From Hymenopellis radicata (taxonomy: Eukaryota > Basidiomycota > Agaricomycetes > Agaricales > Physalacriaceae), in contig JADNRX010000209.1 in the NCBI GenBank assembly GCA_015501595.1, positions 31,303-95,302 of the forward strand: a stretch of DNA of 64,000 nucleotides. Direction: 5' to 3'. The notes under the pieces are model-generated. The model was given only the letters and a program-made list of their open reading frames with translations. It made no database searches and was not told where the DNA came from. Each line of letters opens with the position of its first letter. The stretch's first letter is position 1. The translations under genes were made by a program, and so were the position numbers. Below are positions 23,349-35,610 of this stretch, piece by piece.

Positions 23349-24511
23349 ATGTCCACAGCCTCACAGTACCCTCGCGGTGCACCAGATGAATACTTGCATG
23401 TATTATCCTTCCGGAACAACGACAGTGGTCCCAGCTCTGCTGTTCAACCTCCTCCCAAACGCGTGAAAACCAAGCATCAGTCTAAATCGAAGCAGACGCA
23501 GGAATCTCGCATGGGTCCCTTGGGCAAACTTCCAGTGGAGCTTATTCTGGAGGTATGTCTTCTCCTCAGGTTGTGACCTTCGTTCAATTCTAACGTCGAA
23601 CAAAACAGATCCTGTCACACCTCACGCCCAAGAGTCTATTCGCTATCATGTTCCTCTGTCGAACATTCTGCGACATTCTGTCTGATCCGTCCGGTAGGTT
23701 ATGGAAAGCGGCGCGGTCGAATGAACGCATTCCTATGCCTGCTCCACCCCCTGATCTTACGGAACTCCAATGGGCGAAGTTTTTGTGGAACCGTTACTGC
23801 GAGGTGGGCTTAACGTTATACCTCAACCGTAACGCTCTCCTCACCGCGATGTAGGTTTGCGGTCCTGGTGCCAGCAAGAAGCTCACCAACTTGTACTCCT
23901 TGCGGAAACGTATCTGTGTCAAGTGTATGTCCGCAAAGTCAGTTCATAGTTCTATTTCTCTATCGCCTTCTTCTGATTGCCCTCAGCCTGATATACCAAA
24001 ATACGCTGTCGAAGAATATCCCGTTTGCTTCAATGGAATTGCTACTGCTCGTCGTGCCCTCGGGTACGTCCCTCCTTCTGTCTCCTCAATTTCACTCAAC
24101 TCCCAAACGTGATGCAGATAAAAATAAACATGGGAACTGTCTCCTTCGGACGGCTGCCCGCAGAGACAACACCGATAACCGCATCGTCGAAGCTGACCAA
24201 CTCTATTACTGGAAATTCGATATCACATCCATGTTTAGACAAGTAAGCAGGGACCACCCCGAGGTGGTCTTTGGCTGCGCGGGTGCTGCTTCTGCTTCTG
24301 CGGCGAGGGATTATGAGGCGTTTGTCAAGGAAACAACGGCACATATTCAAAGGAGATTGCAGGTATGTTAACATTCAAGAGTCGTCGTAACTCGTTGGCG
24401 CTAATCACCCTTTAGCATGCATATGAGTGCTGTGAGTGGGATCGTAAGATGTACCTCCTTGCAAAACAGGATCAAGACGACGCGTCATGTGCCATTTCAG
24501 CCACGACCTAG
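23349..24511 (+). CDS. F-box protein
   Basis: Probable SCF ligase adaptor. Six exons: 23349-23552, 23609-23803, 23855-23937, 23987-24063, 24118-24362, 24416-24511, giving 299 residues with all GT-AG introns. After a Lys/Gln-rich N-terminus the F-box begins GKLPVELILE, continues across the first intron into ILSHLTPKSL and ends near the FCDIL word. Further on RICVKCMSA gives a Cys pair, and a downstream stretch ends QLYYWKFDI, as in a common Agaricomycete F-box family. The C-terminus after the last intron is short (32 codons) compared with the larger family members, so this may be a truncated member. Partner unknown. Confidence 0.8.
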
Positions 24512-24882
24512 CTACATTGTCTGTCTCCGCCAATCGTCTGTTTTTCAAGCCTTGACACGGAGCTGATAGTGTTTAGCATTGTACCTGCGGAAGGCTGTAT
24601 ATATGTACCTACCGAATAGAAGTTCAATCGTAACGCGAGCTGAACGCCATCATTAACGGAATGCAGAGGTGAAACTTGTGAATGCCTACGAGTGTCAGAT
24701 ATGAAGAACTATAAGGTCTTAGCACCATACCATTTCACCTCATGCTGGTGCCCTTTCTAATTCTGGCCAACAAGCAGCCAACAAGTATCAAAGGCCGATT
24801 CAGACATGAAAGGAAAACCACTGATACATTCAAAACATGCAGTGTACACATATATCATAAATATTCGTTCTGTTTCAGACAG

Positions 24883-27085
24883 TTACAAGCCAGCAGCAGT
24901 CAACAACGCGTCAAAGTTTGGTGTTCCAAGACCGGTCGTCTAATCGTGCGTTAGTGATACTCGAGTAGACGCAAGGCTAAGACGAGTTCGACATACAGGA
25001 TCCCATCCAGTTCCCGCAGAGAATCCGTTCGTATTGCCTGTATCGTTGGTCAGTCCCAAGAAACTGCTTGAACGAAATACATAAGCGTACACCCAGGATT
25101 TGAACCGCTGGTGATATCAAAGAACGCTTGCGGATTTGCGTAGATGCTAACCAACCTCATCAGATCCTCTTCCAATTCCGGAGAAAAACAAGGAACACTC
25201 ACAAAGGATTCAAAAACCCAAGCACCGGCTTCCCCGCCGCCACCAGTCGATCATTAATCAAACTAATGATACTCGCAAAAATCGGCGTGCTAGCGCTCGT
25301 CCCGCTGACAAGCCCTGCCGATCCTCGGTAGAAGATCTCTACCCTCTGTCCCTGGGCAGCTATATCAGGGAATCCTCGTCCACTGGCATTATACTTGCCG
25401 CTATACGTCGATCCAAGAGTGGTGAGGTAGGCAGACACGTCTGCATCCTGGTATGATGGGCGAGAGAAGAAGTTCGAGAAACCACCTCCGGTGAAGGTGG
25501 CTACAACCTCGTTTACACCGGTGGTGGCGCCTACGGAGGTCTGGTACGGGCAGCCGGAGGGGAATTCGGCGACGAAGGTCGTGCAGGATTGACTCTGCAC
25601 TCCGGAAACACCGCCGTCGCCTAGAGGGCTATTAGGCAAATGACCTTGAGTTTCAAAGAACATGATCTACCTGAGGCGAATAGGATCGATACACCCCGAG
25701 CGCCGAGGGCCATGTAGCCGTTACACATCCGTCTTTTAATAGTTAGTTCGAGACGTGCGGAAAAGAGGAAGATCCGTACGTCAACAAAGATGAGGAGAGC
25801 TCTGGCTCATTGAAGCCGTAACTCGTTGAGATGACCTGAGAGCGATATGAGAACACGATCTTCGTTGACCGCTGCTTTACATACCGCTGGAGGCTCGTCT
25901 TCTGCAGTCAAGTAATCAAATACATCGATGAATCCGCTGACGCCATCCGTATTGTCGTCGCCAACAGAGATAAAGACAACCGGTACTCCCGTAGCAACAC
26001 CCACAGTGTACTGAATGTCTAAGTTCTGCAACACAGTCAGAACAAACGACGCAGGCAAGTTTAGTTGCACATACCGCCTCGACACCTGCCTGGGTCGTTC
26101 CCTGCGGATTCTGTCCTCCATCAAGCGTTTCAAGCGTAAATGTCGTCGACGAATTAATATCAGTCCTCAGCAACGCCAAAAAGCTTTTTAAATCGGCTTG
26201 CTATCCAAAAAAATCAGCGAGGCGCTCATAATAATATGCAAAGAAAGAACACATACATTAGCCCATTGATCAATAAACCCCAGAACACCAAGTTCCGTGT
26301 CGGTCGTTGCTGGGGTGGTCGGGATCGCATACAGAGCCTGCAAACAAGCCGGGGTAACAACCGTCGCGCAGGAGCTTGGCGCAGGGTTCGCCCTTTCATC
26401 CAACTGAAGCTCCCTACTCGTCACAGGCACGGGAATCTCAACAACCGGCTCGCCAGAGATGCGCGCAAATGAGGTAGTCGGGTGCACCAGCTCCACAAAC
26501 TCGAACAGATCCTCAGGTAGAGAGTACTCTAGCGTGCGTATCATGCGCTCCCCACTCTCAACGTGCACATACTGTGCGAAAGCGGTGTCGAAGAGCGTGT
26601 TGGCCTGGGAGACGGGGAGCGTTAAGCTCACCCAATCGTCGAATGCACCGATAGTCTTGTATGCGGACTCGGGGATGTCGTTCTCGGCAAGCCACACGGA
26701 GACGGCTTCCAGTGCTCCCTCTTTAGGCTCGGCGAATGCTTTGAGCTACATAGAAAGGATTGGCGATTAGCACACGTCGATCGCATCATCAGTGTATCGG
26801 CCTTACCTCCGCCTTGGAGAGGTACTGTCCGTAAGCGGAACTACCGGGGGTGCTGACACTGTAGAGCGCCTCCTCAAGACCATTCATGTCGTTCTGTGCG
26901 AGGGCTATGCGAAGAGTAATCGTGTCCTCGGAAAGGTCGGTGCTGAGCTTGGCCGTAGCAAACCCGGCGGGGACACTAGAGATCTGCTCATGCACGGCCA
27001 TGGCGCGGCGCGTAGGACGAGCCCATGCGGCAGATGAAGCTAGCACGAAAGTTACCGCGAGAGAGACGAACTTGGAGCCACCCAT
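24883..27085 (-). CDS. Sedolisin-family serine protease (S53, tripeptidyl-peptidase type)
   Basis: Secreted acid protease made as a proenzyme. Ten exons on the minus strand: 27085-26807, 26745-26257, 26200-26075, 26025-25885, 25835-25780, 25732-25671, 25620-25203, 25146-25091, 25037-24997, 24939-24883, giving 574 residues, normal for fungal sedolisins. A signal peptide occupies about residues 1-22, followed by a Pro-kumamolisin-type propeptide. The catalytic Glu and Asp lie four residues apart in GVEANLDIQY, and the Ser lies in SGTSAST. The oxyanion region is ISTSYGF. The C-terminal calcium-site region is present (DITSGSNPG, then TGLGTPNFDAL). No disruption seen. Likely role: extracellular protein degradation at low pH. 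A TATA-like box lies about 40 bp upstream of the start. Confidence 0.93.
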
Positions 27086-27125
27086 GGTGTCTGTTCTTCA
27101 GTCGCGGTGGTTTCTTAGAACGCGC

Positions 27126-27132
27126 ATTATAA
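27126..27132 (-). promoter_or_regulatory. TATA-like box of the sedolisin gene
   Basis: On the minus strand TTATAAT lies about 41 nt upstream of the start ATG at 27085. Confidence 0.45.
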
Positions 27133-27655
27133 GTGCAGGCAATTGACGAACTTCGGAGATAAACAATCAGTATTGAAGGTTCTGATAGAGGAATATGAGT
27201 ACGCTGATAGACTGGATAAGAGGCGACGCATGCGTTTGGCATTTGAGGCGGTTGGTAGGCACATGCTAGGTGATGATGTTCTGAATGGGAGCCATGCTGA
27301 GTACATCTGGGATGTTCAAAAAACCTGCGTGATATGTTCAGAAGATGACTGAGAACGAGTGCTCATCAGAAACGAAGGCACCGAACAGTCAGTCTTTCGC
27401 TGCTTTATCATGTCCCATGTAAGGTCCTGAATACAACACGCATGGTCGAGAGTTCAGGATTCGAACTCTTCAATCCAAAAGCATGAACGATCATCAATGA
27501 CCTAGGATATGAAAGCCTTGATAACATACCGTGTGCACTGACAATTTCCGCTATCCTTGGAAGCATGTGGAAAGCTCGACAGTGTCTACCTGCGTGTTCT
27601 GCATAGAATCGTCTTGAGGGAATTGAGACGCTCTGAAGTCAAGATGTTTACGAAG

Positions 27656-28071
27656 TAGAGCATGACACGAGTTTGGGCTGGCGCAGGTAACTCGCAGGTA
27701 ACCTGCGACTCGCGACTCGCGACCCGGGTTTGCGCAAGTCGCAGGTTTGAGGTTGGAGCATTCCACAAGTACTTGCGCAGGTTCCGGTAGTCAGTTAAGA
27801 TATAATATCATGCATATAACCTATGTTATACATATGAATATGATTCAACAGAGTTGCAATAGGCTATAGAGATGATGTTTGCACTAGTTTGACCTCAGTT
27901 GAAGGGGATATGAGTGGGTTATAGCTCAAAACTCGTCAAAAACTCGCAAACTCGCAAGTTTTAGACCCGCGACTCGCAAGTTTGAGACAAGTCACAAGTC
28001 CGGACTTCAGATACGCAAACTCGCGCAAACTCGACCCGCCGGACCCGGGTTTAGACTCGTGGCATGCTCTA
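27656..28071. mobile_element. 416 bp hAT-like MITE
   Basis: The ends are TAGAGCATGACACGAGT and the near-complement ACTCGTGGCATGCTCTA, directly flanked by an 8 bp duplication TTACGAAG (27648-27655 and 28072-28079). An 8 bp duplication with TAGAG-type termini is the hAT signature. Subterminal regions are packed with ACTCGCAA / TTGCGAGT words in both orientations, typical transposase-binding-type repeats. No coding capacity. Confidence 0.85.
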
Positions 28072-28268
28072 TTACGAAGCGCATTCTTCAACGCTTTCTC
28101 ACGACACTGTTATCTTGTGTCTTCGGGTGCTCGTGAAGCCGCCAAGAAGCCGCTAAATTTAACGTGAAAGCAGCGTGAGAGTTCGGAAAGAGGTGAATTT
28201 TGCCGAAAGAGGCCGGTTAAGAGCCTGCGGCACATCTCTGACTCATCCTTCCCCTGTCCTTCCCCATC

Positions 28269-29291
28269 ATGGACGGTGTAGAGGCCGTCTTATTCGACGT
28301 CTTTGGAACAGTTGTTGATTGGCATGGGTCTGTCGTCGAAGAATTGAAGCGGCTTCCGGTCTCCGATGCCGCCATCAATCCAGACTGGCAGAGTGCATTC
28401 GCAACCGAATGGAGGAAAGGTTATCTAGAGAACACGTTCGTTCGCCTTACATAGGTGCCACCCCATAACGATAGTACTGATGGCAACTATAGGGCGCGGA
28501 TAGCCAAAGGGACGAATGAAGAAGGACCGCGAAGCGTTGATGAATTGCATAGACAGGCTCGTCACCCTCACACTATGTTTGAGCAACCAAATAACTTTGA
28601 CTAGATCCTTGACTCGATGCTGTCGTCTCCTCGCTGGTCGCAAATTGGATCCAGCTTAGATGAGGCTCAGAGAGCTGATCTCAACTTGGTATGGCACCGC
28701 CTCCATGGTACGTTGCTACTATGGACATGATACGTCGCTAGTATGCTCATTCGCGATTCAGGTTGGCCGGATTCTGCCCCAGGTCTCAACGCATTGAAGC
28801 GCCATGTCCTTATTTGCTCGCTATCGAACGGAAACGTCCGCTTGCTTGCGGATATGGTGCGTACACCCCGAACCGTATCCTCATCAACGCTTACTACTTC
28901 CTTTCTCACTGTAGGCTAAATTCGCCAGCCTTCCATGGGACATCGTATTCTCGGCAGAAATGTTTGCTTCTTACAAGCCGTGAGTACTCATCGTTTCCCT
29001 TTCCCATCGCATATCCCATGACCCGTCAATCCTAGAAACCCAGCGGTCTACCTCGGAGCAATGCATCACCTCTCACTCGATGGGAAACCAGAGAAATGTG
29101 TGATGGCTGCGGCCCATATCTGGGACCTCGAGGCGGCGGCCAAGCTGGGGATGAAGACGGTGTACATCCCGCGGCCAGGGGAAGACAAGCAGCTCGAATT
29201 CACGGTCAAGACGAAGGACGAGGGAGGCTTTGTCGATGCCATTGTTCACTCCATTTCAGAGCTGGCAGAATTGTTTACAGCGCAGGCTTGA
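28269..29291 (+). CDS. Haloacid dehalogenase-like hydrolase (type II 2-haloacid dehalogenase-like)
   Basis: HAD-superfamily hydrolase of the (S)-2-haloacid dehalogenase type; the true substrate in fungi is unknown. Six exons: 28269-28435, 28493-28556, 28605-28707, 28762-28856, 28915-28979, 29036-29291, giving 249 residues. Motif I is LFDVFGTVVDW with the nucleophilic Asp near residue 10. Motif II is SLSNGN, motif III the Lys in FASYKPNP and motif IV the acidic HIWDLEAA. The second intron (28557-28604) begins GC, not GT; only this junction keeps the family sequence LHRQ-ILDSML in frame. Length and motif order are normal. The gene is 190 bp downstream of the hAT-like MITE, so its promoter region borders an insertion. 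Confidence 0.9.
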
Positions 29292-29445
29292 TTATCATTG
29301 TCTATACTTACTTCGTACGATGTCTAGGCCCTACTATTCTTAGCCAAATTGTCTTCATCTTTCACACCCATGACCTTCTTCGCGTCAACTGCTTCTTCAC
29401 GTTCATTGTGTGAACAATCCATTCAGACCACTTACCGCCGCAGCT

Positions 29446-29754
29446 ATGGTTATACTCGACAAACCTCCACCCTACACCGACGCTCCCAGCTCAGAGGAAA
29501 CGTCGATCCCAGAGCTTCAAGCGGAGGACATGGAAGGTACAGTGGCGGCTTTCCTACGGCAGAATCAAGACGATGCCACTAGGCCTATCGTCGAGAACGT
29601 TCTTGGGGTTCTCCGAGGGATGACTCCATCTGCTTTAGAGCAGTTAGTTCGCAGACTGCTCGATATCGTCGATGATGCCGATTGGCGTCAACTGATTGTG
29701 GACGCCATAAAAGCGCACTTGGTGGCGCACCCCGTCGCCACTGCATTTTTCTAG
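29446..29754 (+). CDS. Small hypothetical protein, possible start of an IFI6/27-like gene
   Basis: From the ATG at 29446 (MVILDKPPPYT) an open frame of about 102 codons ends at a TAG at 29752. The region is amphipathic helical and acidic. Immediately past the TAG the same frame continues with a short Gly/Pro/Ala-rich hydrophobic stretch (FRALGPVA) and a plausible GT-AG intron follows at about 29812-29857. That order resembles Agaricomycete proteins with an IFI6/IFI27-type membrane tail, in which case the TAG would be a nonsense change. The resemblance is weak and from memory; an ordinary short orphan gene is equally possible. Confidence 0.3.
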   Translation: MVILDKPPPYTDAPSSEETSIPELQAEDMEGTVAAFLRQNQDDATRPIVENVLGVLRGMTPSALEQLVRRLLDIVDDADWRQLIVDAIKAHLVAHPVATAFF

Positions 29755-32610
29755 ATTGGATTGATGGACGTGCCTGGTTTCCGCGCACTTGGACCTGTGG
29801 CCTGTACGGGTACACTCCTGCACCAATGTCCTTCACCTTACTCATCGTTTTGCAGGCGACCTTGGTGCGGAGTCTTTGCACTATCCTGTGATGCTCTTCT
29901 TTATGTGGATGAGCAGTCATGAGATCTGTGAGCTTCAGCACTGCGCAAGGGTATGGGCAAAGGTTGGTGAAACCTTCGGGCTCCAGCGATCGACTTTCCA
30001 AGGTTAGACGCGGTCAGCTGCGATTCCCAACAAAGTAGGAGTACAACGACGCATCCAGCGACCGCGGATACCCATAATGAAGGAGATGTGCTCCACGAGG
30101 AACCCCAATGTCCATTGCCCACTTGCGGCTTATAGAAAAGGTTGTCTGAAGGCTAGTAAGTTGCTTCCAATAACTTGAAGAGCTTTTACATCTCGAGAAG
30201 TGCTGCTAGTGAGAGGTAGTCGCGTCACTAAGACGTCATAAAACATCTGAGCCTGCCAGACTCGCCGCCCTCTTGCAATCAAAGTTATGATTTGGTTCGG
30301 AAGCCTCTGTGTAAACCCAAAACCGAGCGAGGTGCAGGTACACAGCGCCTTGATCGAGCCTTGGCGAAATAGTACGCAAACTTGAATGCGGTATCAGAGA
30401 CACAACAGCAGCATAGGAAGCGAAAAATGTGAGGCCATTCATGGCGTGCAAATACTTCAAAGCTGCACTGATTGTAGGGAAGTACGTCGTAACAGGGCCC
30501 TGAGACATTCCTCTGTCGTCTTCGACATTTGCCGCCAGACTGTCGCCTTTGATTCGAGCCCATTTTGTTGTGATGGCATTTACGGGACTCTCTTGAGTCC
30601 ATCGCGTTCCAGTGGATCGTCTGCGGAAGGCAGATGGAGGGCGCTTAACGTGAACTTGAAGCATCCTTAAGCGCTAATGGGAATAGATTGGACGACCATT
30701 TGCGTAACATTTTGTCAATGCTGGGATGTTACCGAGCAATGTATGTTGGTGCAGGCTGTATTTATGTCTGTAGAATCGTAGTAAACGGAATGAGGATGAA
30801 GAATGTCGAAAACGCGTTCAAATGCTCAAGTTTGACCGACACGACATATCCTGATGTTGGCAGGGACTCGGTTATGGTGTCGGCTATGGTGGATGCCTTT
30901 GATGCTAGTTGAGATCAAGCTGATTGCTCCCTGTGGGGCCATTTTGGATGCTTGGCACGGTACCAAGAGGAGTCGACTGGGCAGGGTCTGATAGCGCTAG
31001 TAGTAGCCTCTTACAAGAACTGAGCAGATGTGGGTAGCGTGATATATCTGGATCGACAATCTGGTTGTCGCGACGGGCTTGATGAGCTTCTAATGCACGA
31101 GGTAAGTAACGCTACAGTGATTGTTGACGGGCATGTTTGATGACATTGACGCATCCAGCTCGTGTACTTTGGATGATGCGTTCCGTGGATTATCATCGAC
31201 GCGATACCGTACTTCCGGGAGTGGAAGCTGCAGTCGACAAAGGTCCCGACTGCAGCTGAGCAGTGGGAGTGCACCAAGCAGGTGCTGTTCTCGCACTTCA
31301 CGATCAAGCTGCCGACTGTAATAAGTGGTCCTCAACTTGGCGCGCTCGTAATTAACGTATGCGATTCGACAGATTTGGTTGTTCCATGCCCTGGCTGAAC
31401 CTATTGGAATGTCGACGTATCAAGTGCCTCCGCCGACTCTCTTGTTCTCGGTTACCAACCGCTATGAGTCATGACCGCCACATTCGGTGATGATGCGGAG
31501 ACCTAGAGCTGAGCCCGCCAGGAACTCTGGAATTCCAGCGCGAGCTAGAGAAAACATTCAAGAAAGCAGCAAGAGGATCACATTGCGGACTTTGGAGCCG
31601 CAGACATTGTTGCAGAGTAAGTAGCGGAGAATGGGGCTGACAACTGGAAACGCAACGGTACACGCCATCCGGTTATGGAGAACAAGTACCAGGACACACG
31701 AGCATGTGTAACTGATTTCGACTGAGGGATATTCAACGCCCCCAACAGAGTGAGCGAATGACTCTGATGCGTGTTAAAGCAGACTCGGATAAGTCACTGT
31801 TTGATGCGTTCCACATCACCTCGAAAAGCGCAAAACTTCAGCTGCTTGTATTGCAGCAAAGGCTTGCAAATGGTGTCTCGCTGTACTGTCGCCGACCAAC
31901 GGAGAAGATAGAATACCTAAGGGCAGGCTGCTAGTCTGAAGAAGTAGGATTAATCACCAATTGATAACCACCGGACAAGAGAGAATCAACAGTGGCGATG
32001 GTATCATCACGACGAAAACAGCAAAAGGGGTTAGTAGCTGATGTGTGTTACGCCCAGAGCAGTTCGAGTGCCGTCACTGGAATGTGACCCATACTATATC
32101 ACCTCACCGGCACGCGTTACTTCGTTGCCTGCTGTCCTAATAAATCCTGGATCAACAACCAGCCACAAACTCATCTTCATCGACAACACATGCTTGAATA
32201 ATCGTTGCGAAGATGCAAAGGCGTGAATCGCCCGGTTCATGGAAGAGGATGAGGAGTACTTCTGGAGTATCACTGTCGAAGATACGATGGAACCGAATGC
32301 CATAGGTACAAGTCACTGCGCAGAGCTCTTAGCATTGTTGTACGGACTGGAGTTGGAGCTGGCTGAGCAGGATAATACTGAGGAGATCCAGGCAGGAAGG
32401 CATAAGCATTTGTGATTCTGTGATTGAAGCCGTTTATGATGCATGGAGGTGCGCGCGCGAGGGCAGACCTATAGTTGTTCCCGAGCTATGGTCGCTCCCG
32501 CACACATAACGAGCGGCACAATATTTCGGTAAGAGCTTTGATGGAAAGCATCAGATCCAGGCCTCAGAAAGAGTACTGAGCCAAAGAAATTTCAGCAGCA
32601 AAAGTGTCCG

Positions 32611-32730
32611 AGGAAGGAAGCAATACAGGGCGGAAACAGAGAAACACCCGACAAGGAAGGAATACAGCGCGAAAACATGGAAGCCCCGGGCAAGGAAGAA
32701 ATACAGTATGAAACGTAGCACACAACATAA
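32611..32730. repeat. Tandem repeat, about 40 bp x 3
   Basis: The unit GGAAG(C/G/A)AATACAG followed by a GAAAC word is repeated three times with about 40 bp spacing and moderate divergence. Confidence 0.6.
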
Positions 32731-33099
32731 CGTGGACCATGAAGAATAAGACCACTCAGTCGCTGTATACCTGAATGGAATCATTGGGAAAAGGCCGACT
32801 GCTTCTCAGATCTCAAAGATAGCACGGCTGCCTCATAACTGAGTGGTGATGAATGACCGCAGGCGCCAGCAGGCCTTGAGAGACACGTAGTTAGTGGGAA
32901 CACTTGTAGTTGCATGAGGTGCAAGTACAGCCGCAATAGCTGGTATAGGGGCGGGCCATAGCAGGACGGGGAGCAACACGATACAGAAGGGAATAATGAT
33001 ATCATTGCAGTGGGTCGTAAGTGAAGAGGAGCAGAAAAATCATCGAAAGAGGGAATGAGAAGAAAGAAAAGCATATCAAAACAGGAGAATCAGATGTAT

Positions 33100-33990
33100 A
33101 GTACAAACTGGGGGATGCTGAACAACGTCACAATACACCGACCCCGTCGTAGAGGTGTCGGTAGCAAGCCGCAAGTCGCGTAGCGGAACACGCACCCAGT
33201 TGAGGAGGGGTGCAGGTAGCAGGTCGCGTATGATGTCATATGCCCTGTCGGATGGAGGTGCCACAAGTAGCACGGACATACATATCGTGTCGAGTAGATG
33301 TGGGGTAGAGGTGGTGGTAGTAAATGTCGTAGCGTTGGCACATACGCTGTCGGGTAGAGGCGCCGGTGGCAAGCCGCAGTGGCGGAGCAACGCACGTACG
33401 CGTTGGGTAGAGGTGCTGAGAGCGAGCGGATAGCGTTAACAATTGCAGTCGCCTCTTGGGAAAAGCTGGTGGGAGCGGGAAGCGGGAGCGTAGAAAAGTA
33501 CCCCATCGGGCCGTAGCAGGAGCATAGTGAAGCACGTACCCCGTCGAACAGAGGTGCTGGGAGCAGGTGCGGGAGCGTATAAAACACATGTACCCTTCCG
33601 GGCAGAGGTGCTGGGAGCAGGTAGCGGGAGCCTAACAAACTACATGCCCCATCAGGCAAGGGTGCCGGGTGCGAATGCTGGGTGCGGGTGCGGGTGCTGG
33701 GTGCGGGTGCAGGTGCGGGTGCGTAGTAAAGCACATGCCGCGTCGGGCAGAGGTGCTGGTGCTGGGTGCGGGTGCGTAGTAAAACACATGCCGCGTCCGG
33801 CAGAGGTGGTGGGTGCGGGTGCAGGAGCGTCGCAAAGCACATACTCTATCAGGTAGAGGTGCTGGGAGCGAGTAGCGGAAGTTTAGCAAAGTACATGCCC
33901 CGTCAGTTGGGCAGAGGTACTGGGATCCGGTAGCACGAAGGACATGGCGACAGCTTCGCAGCGCTCATACCCCGTCGGGCAGAGGTTGCA
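33100..33990. repeat. G-rich degenerate minisatellite
   Basis: Units of about 50-90 bp recur, each containing a CRTCGGGCAGAGGTGCTGG word followed by GGTGCGGGTGC-type runs and GTAGTAAAGCACATGCC. Copies are clearest between 33590 and 33870, looser before. Long open frames on the minus strand here (up to 250 codons) simply translate the repeat and are not genes. Confidence 0.8.
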
Positions 33991-34830
33991 CGTAGGCCAA
34001 AAAGCAGTGGAGAGGCCATTAGCAAGTGACCATGTACAGACAAAAAGCAACTCACAATGCAAGAGAACTCCTTGCAGCTTAACCATAATCCGTAACGCAA
34101 ATTATGGGGAAAATGGGGTATTCGGTTGCCCGCGGCGACGAGTGCTCTCCTAGTGCTAGCGCTGACCACTGCTCGTTGCCATGACACATTGAAAAAGGCC
34201 GGACGGTTGACGTTGAAGAGCTAAAAGTTTGGTAGCGCGCTGTCGTCAGACAGATAAAAGAAGAAGACGACCTTGAGCAGATTCGAAAAACCACGAGAAT
34301 CTTGAAAAGAAACGACAGAAATAAAAGAAACGAGAGACCAAGCTGCTGTGTGCGCAGGTGTCAGAGACACGTCGAGCGCGCACCACAGCCAGCACGGACA
34401 TGATGACGGTAACGGAAGAGGAAGGAGTTACCGCATCACGTGTCTGTGACAAAGACCTCAAACTGCCGCCCGCTCGTACCTCACGGACTATAGTTCAACA
34501 ATTATCCAGGCGAATCAGCGACGCCTCTACGGCTATTTTTAATATCTTGGGCTCTCTCGCATCCGCTGGGTACTGCATGGTCTGCAGGCTTCTACGGTAG
34601 ATGGCTTAGGGCGGTGGTTGAGGGGAGATCTTGGTCAGCCCGTCATAGAATGGATGGCAGGCCAATATGGTAATCTCGTTGAAGAGTGGGCGCGGGGGGC
34701 ATACAGAACGCCTGCCACTGGTAACTGACGGGGGGCATTGACCAGGACGATTCTGCGGAACAAATTTCAAAATAAGTAGGACTACGACTCGAGTAGATAA
34801 CAGTTCTTTATCGATATAACCACAACTCGC

Positions 34831-35430
34831 TTACTCTTCCATTTTCGCATCTTCATGCCCTTCCTCCTCCTCCTCCTCCTCCTGTGGTTGGAACAACTCC
34901 TCCGAGTCCATCGTAAGCAGCCTCAACTCTGCATCATACAACCGTCGTTTAACCATCTGCAGCTCCTCCAATACCAGCTGGCATTCCTTCTCCCACAGCT
35001 TTTCCTGGCGCTTCAAAGTGTCTCTTTCTTTCAAAACCTTCCTGAACCTTTCAATGTCTGTGAAAAGCTGTAGCTCTCCCTCTAACTTGGCCACTCGCTG
35101 TAGGGCAGTTCTTTCTGATGAGCGCGCACTTCTCAGCTCTCGACGAAGCGAGTCTATGGTTGCGTCTGGGCATGTGTCGGGTGGCGTGAGTGGATGGCGA
35201 CCGAATATGGGTGTTTTCTTTAGATCGACATCGCGTTTGTAGCGCAGGGAGGTAGGAGAGCTGAAGACGGCGCGTCTGGAGTCCTCGTTTTCGCAATAGA
35301 ATGGATCATCGTTGAAAGACTGCGACGTCTTTGAGACCGAATCGCGGGTTGAGCAGTATGCTGTTAATACATGTATCAGTATCAAGAGGATGAGCAGATC
35401 TCAAGACGCACTGTTGTCCATGGACGGCAT
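34831..35430 (-). CDS. Coiled-coil hypothetical protein with acidic tail
   Basis: Two exons, 35430-35412 and 35360-34831, joined through a GT-AG intron of 51 nt, give 182 residues. A polar N-terminal third with Ser/Asp-rich and KKTPIFG segments is followed by a long, heptad-rich helix (about residues 70-150, with the word LRRELRSARSSERTALQRV) and a C-terminal run of eight Glu. No known domain. The protein is likely an intracellular, helical structural or adaptor protein. The first Met choice relies on the intron model (MPSMDN); an in-frame downstream start would lose only a few residues. Confidence 0.65.
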
Positions 35431-35610
35431 GCTTTCTGTCAGGAAGATGGTGGATCGACGAAGATGAGAGTTTGTGCGCAAGTAACAATCAGGCGATCTC
35501 TTTGTTCGCTGGTTGTGCCACTGAGAGATCACGCGATTCAAATCCACAATGGTCTTTGTCTCAGCGATCACAAAGCAGATGTACGACTATTGGGGATAAT
35601 ACTACCTAGT

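Larger units (their letters stand above)
29860..34830. other. Gene-poor, repeat-bearing stretch
   Basis: No gene supported over 5 kb. Small open frames occur: for example a 59-codon acidic frame at 32239-32415, and a 61-codon frame beginning near 31193 with the word YFREWKLQS. They have no recognised domain and no coherent splice model, and probably are decayed mobile-element sequence. Two tandem repeats lie inside it and are listed separately. Confidence 0.5.

Noticed and set aside
33090..33842. 250-codon minus-strand frame rich in Pro, Ala, Thr
   Set aside because: It is the translation of the degenerate G-rich minisatellite and has no start or domain support.
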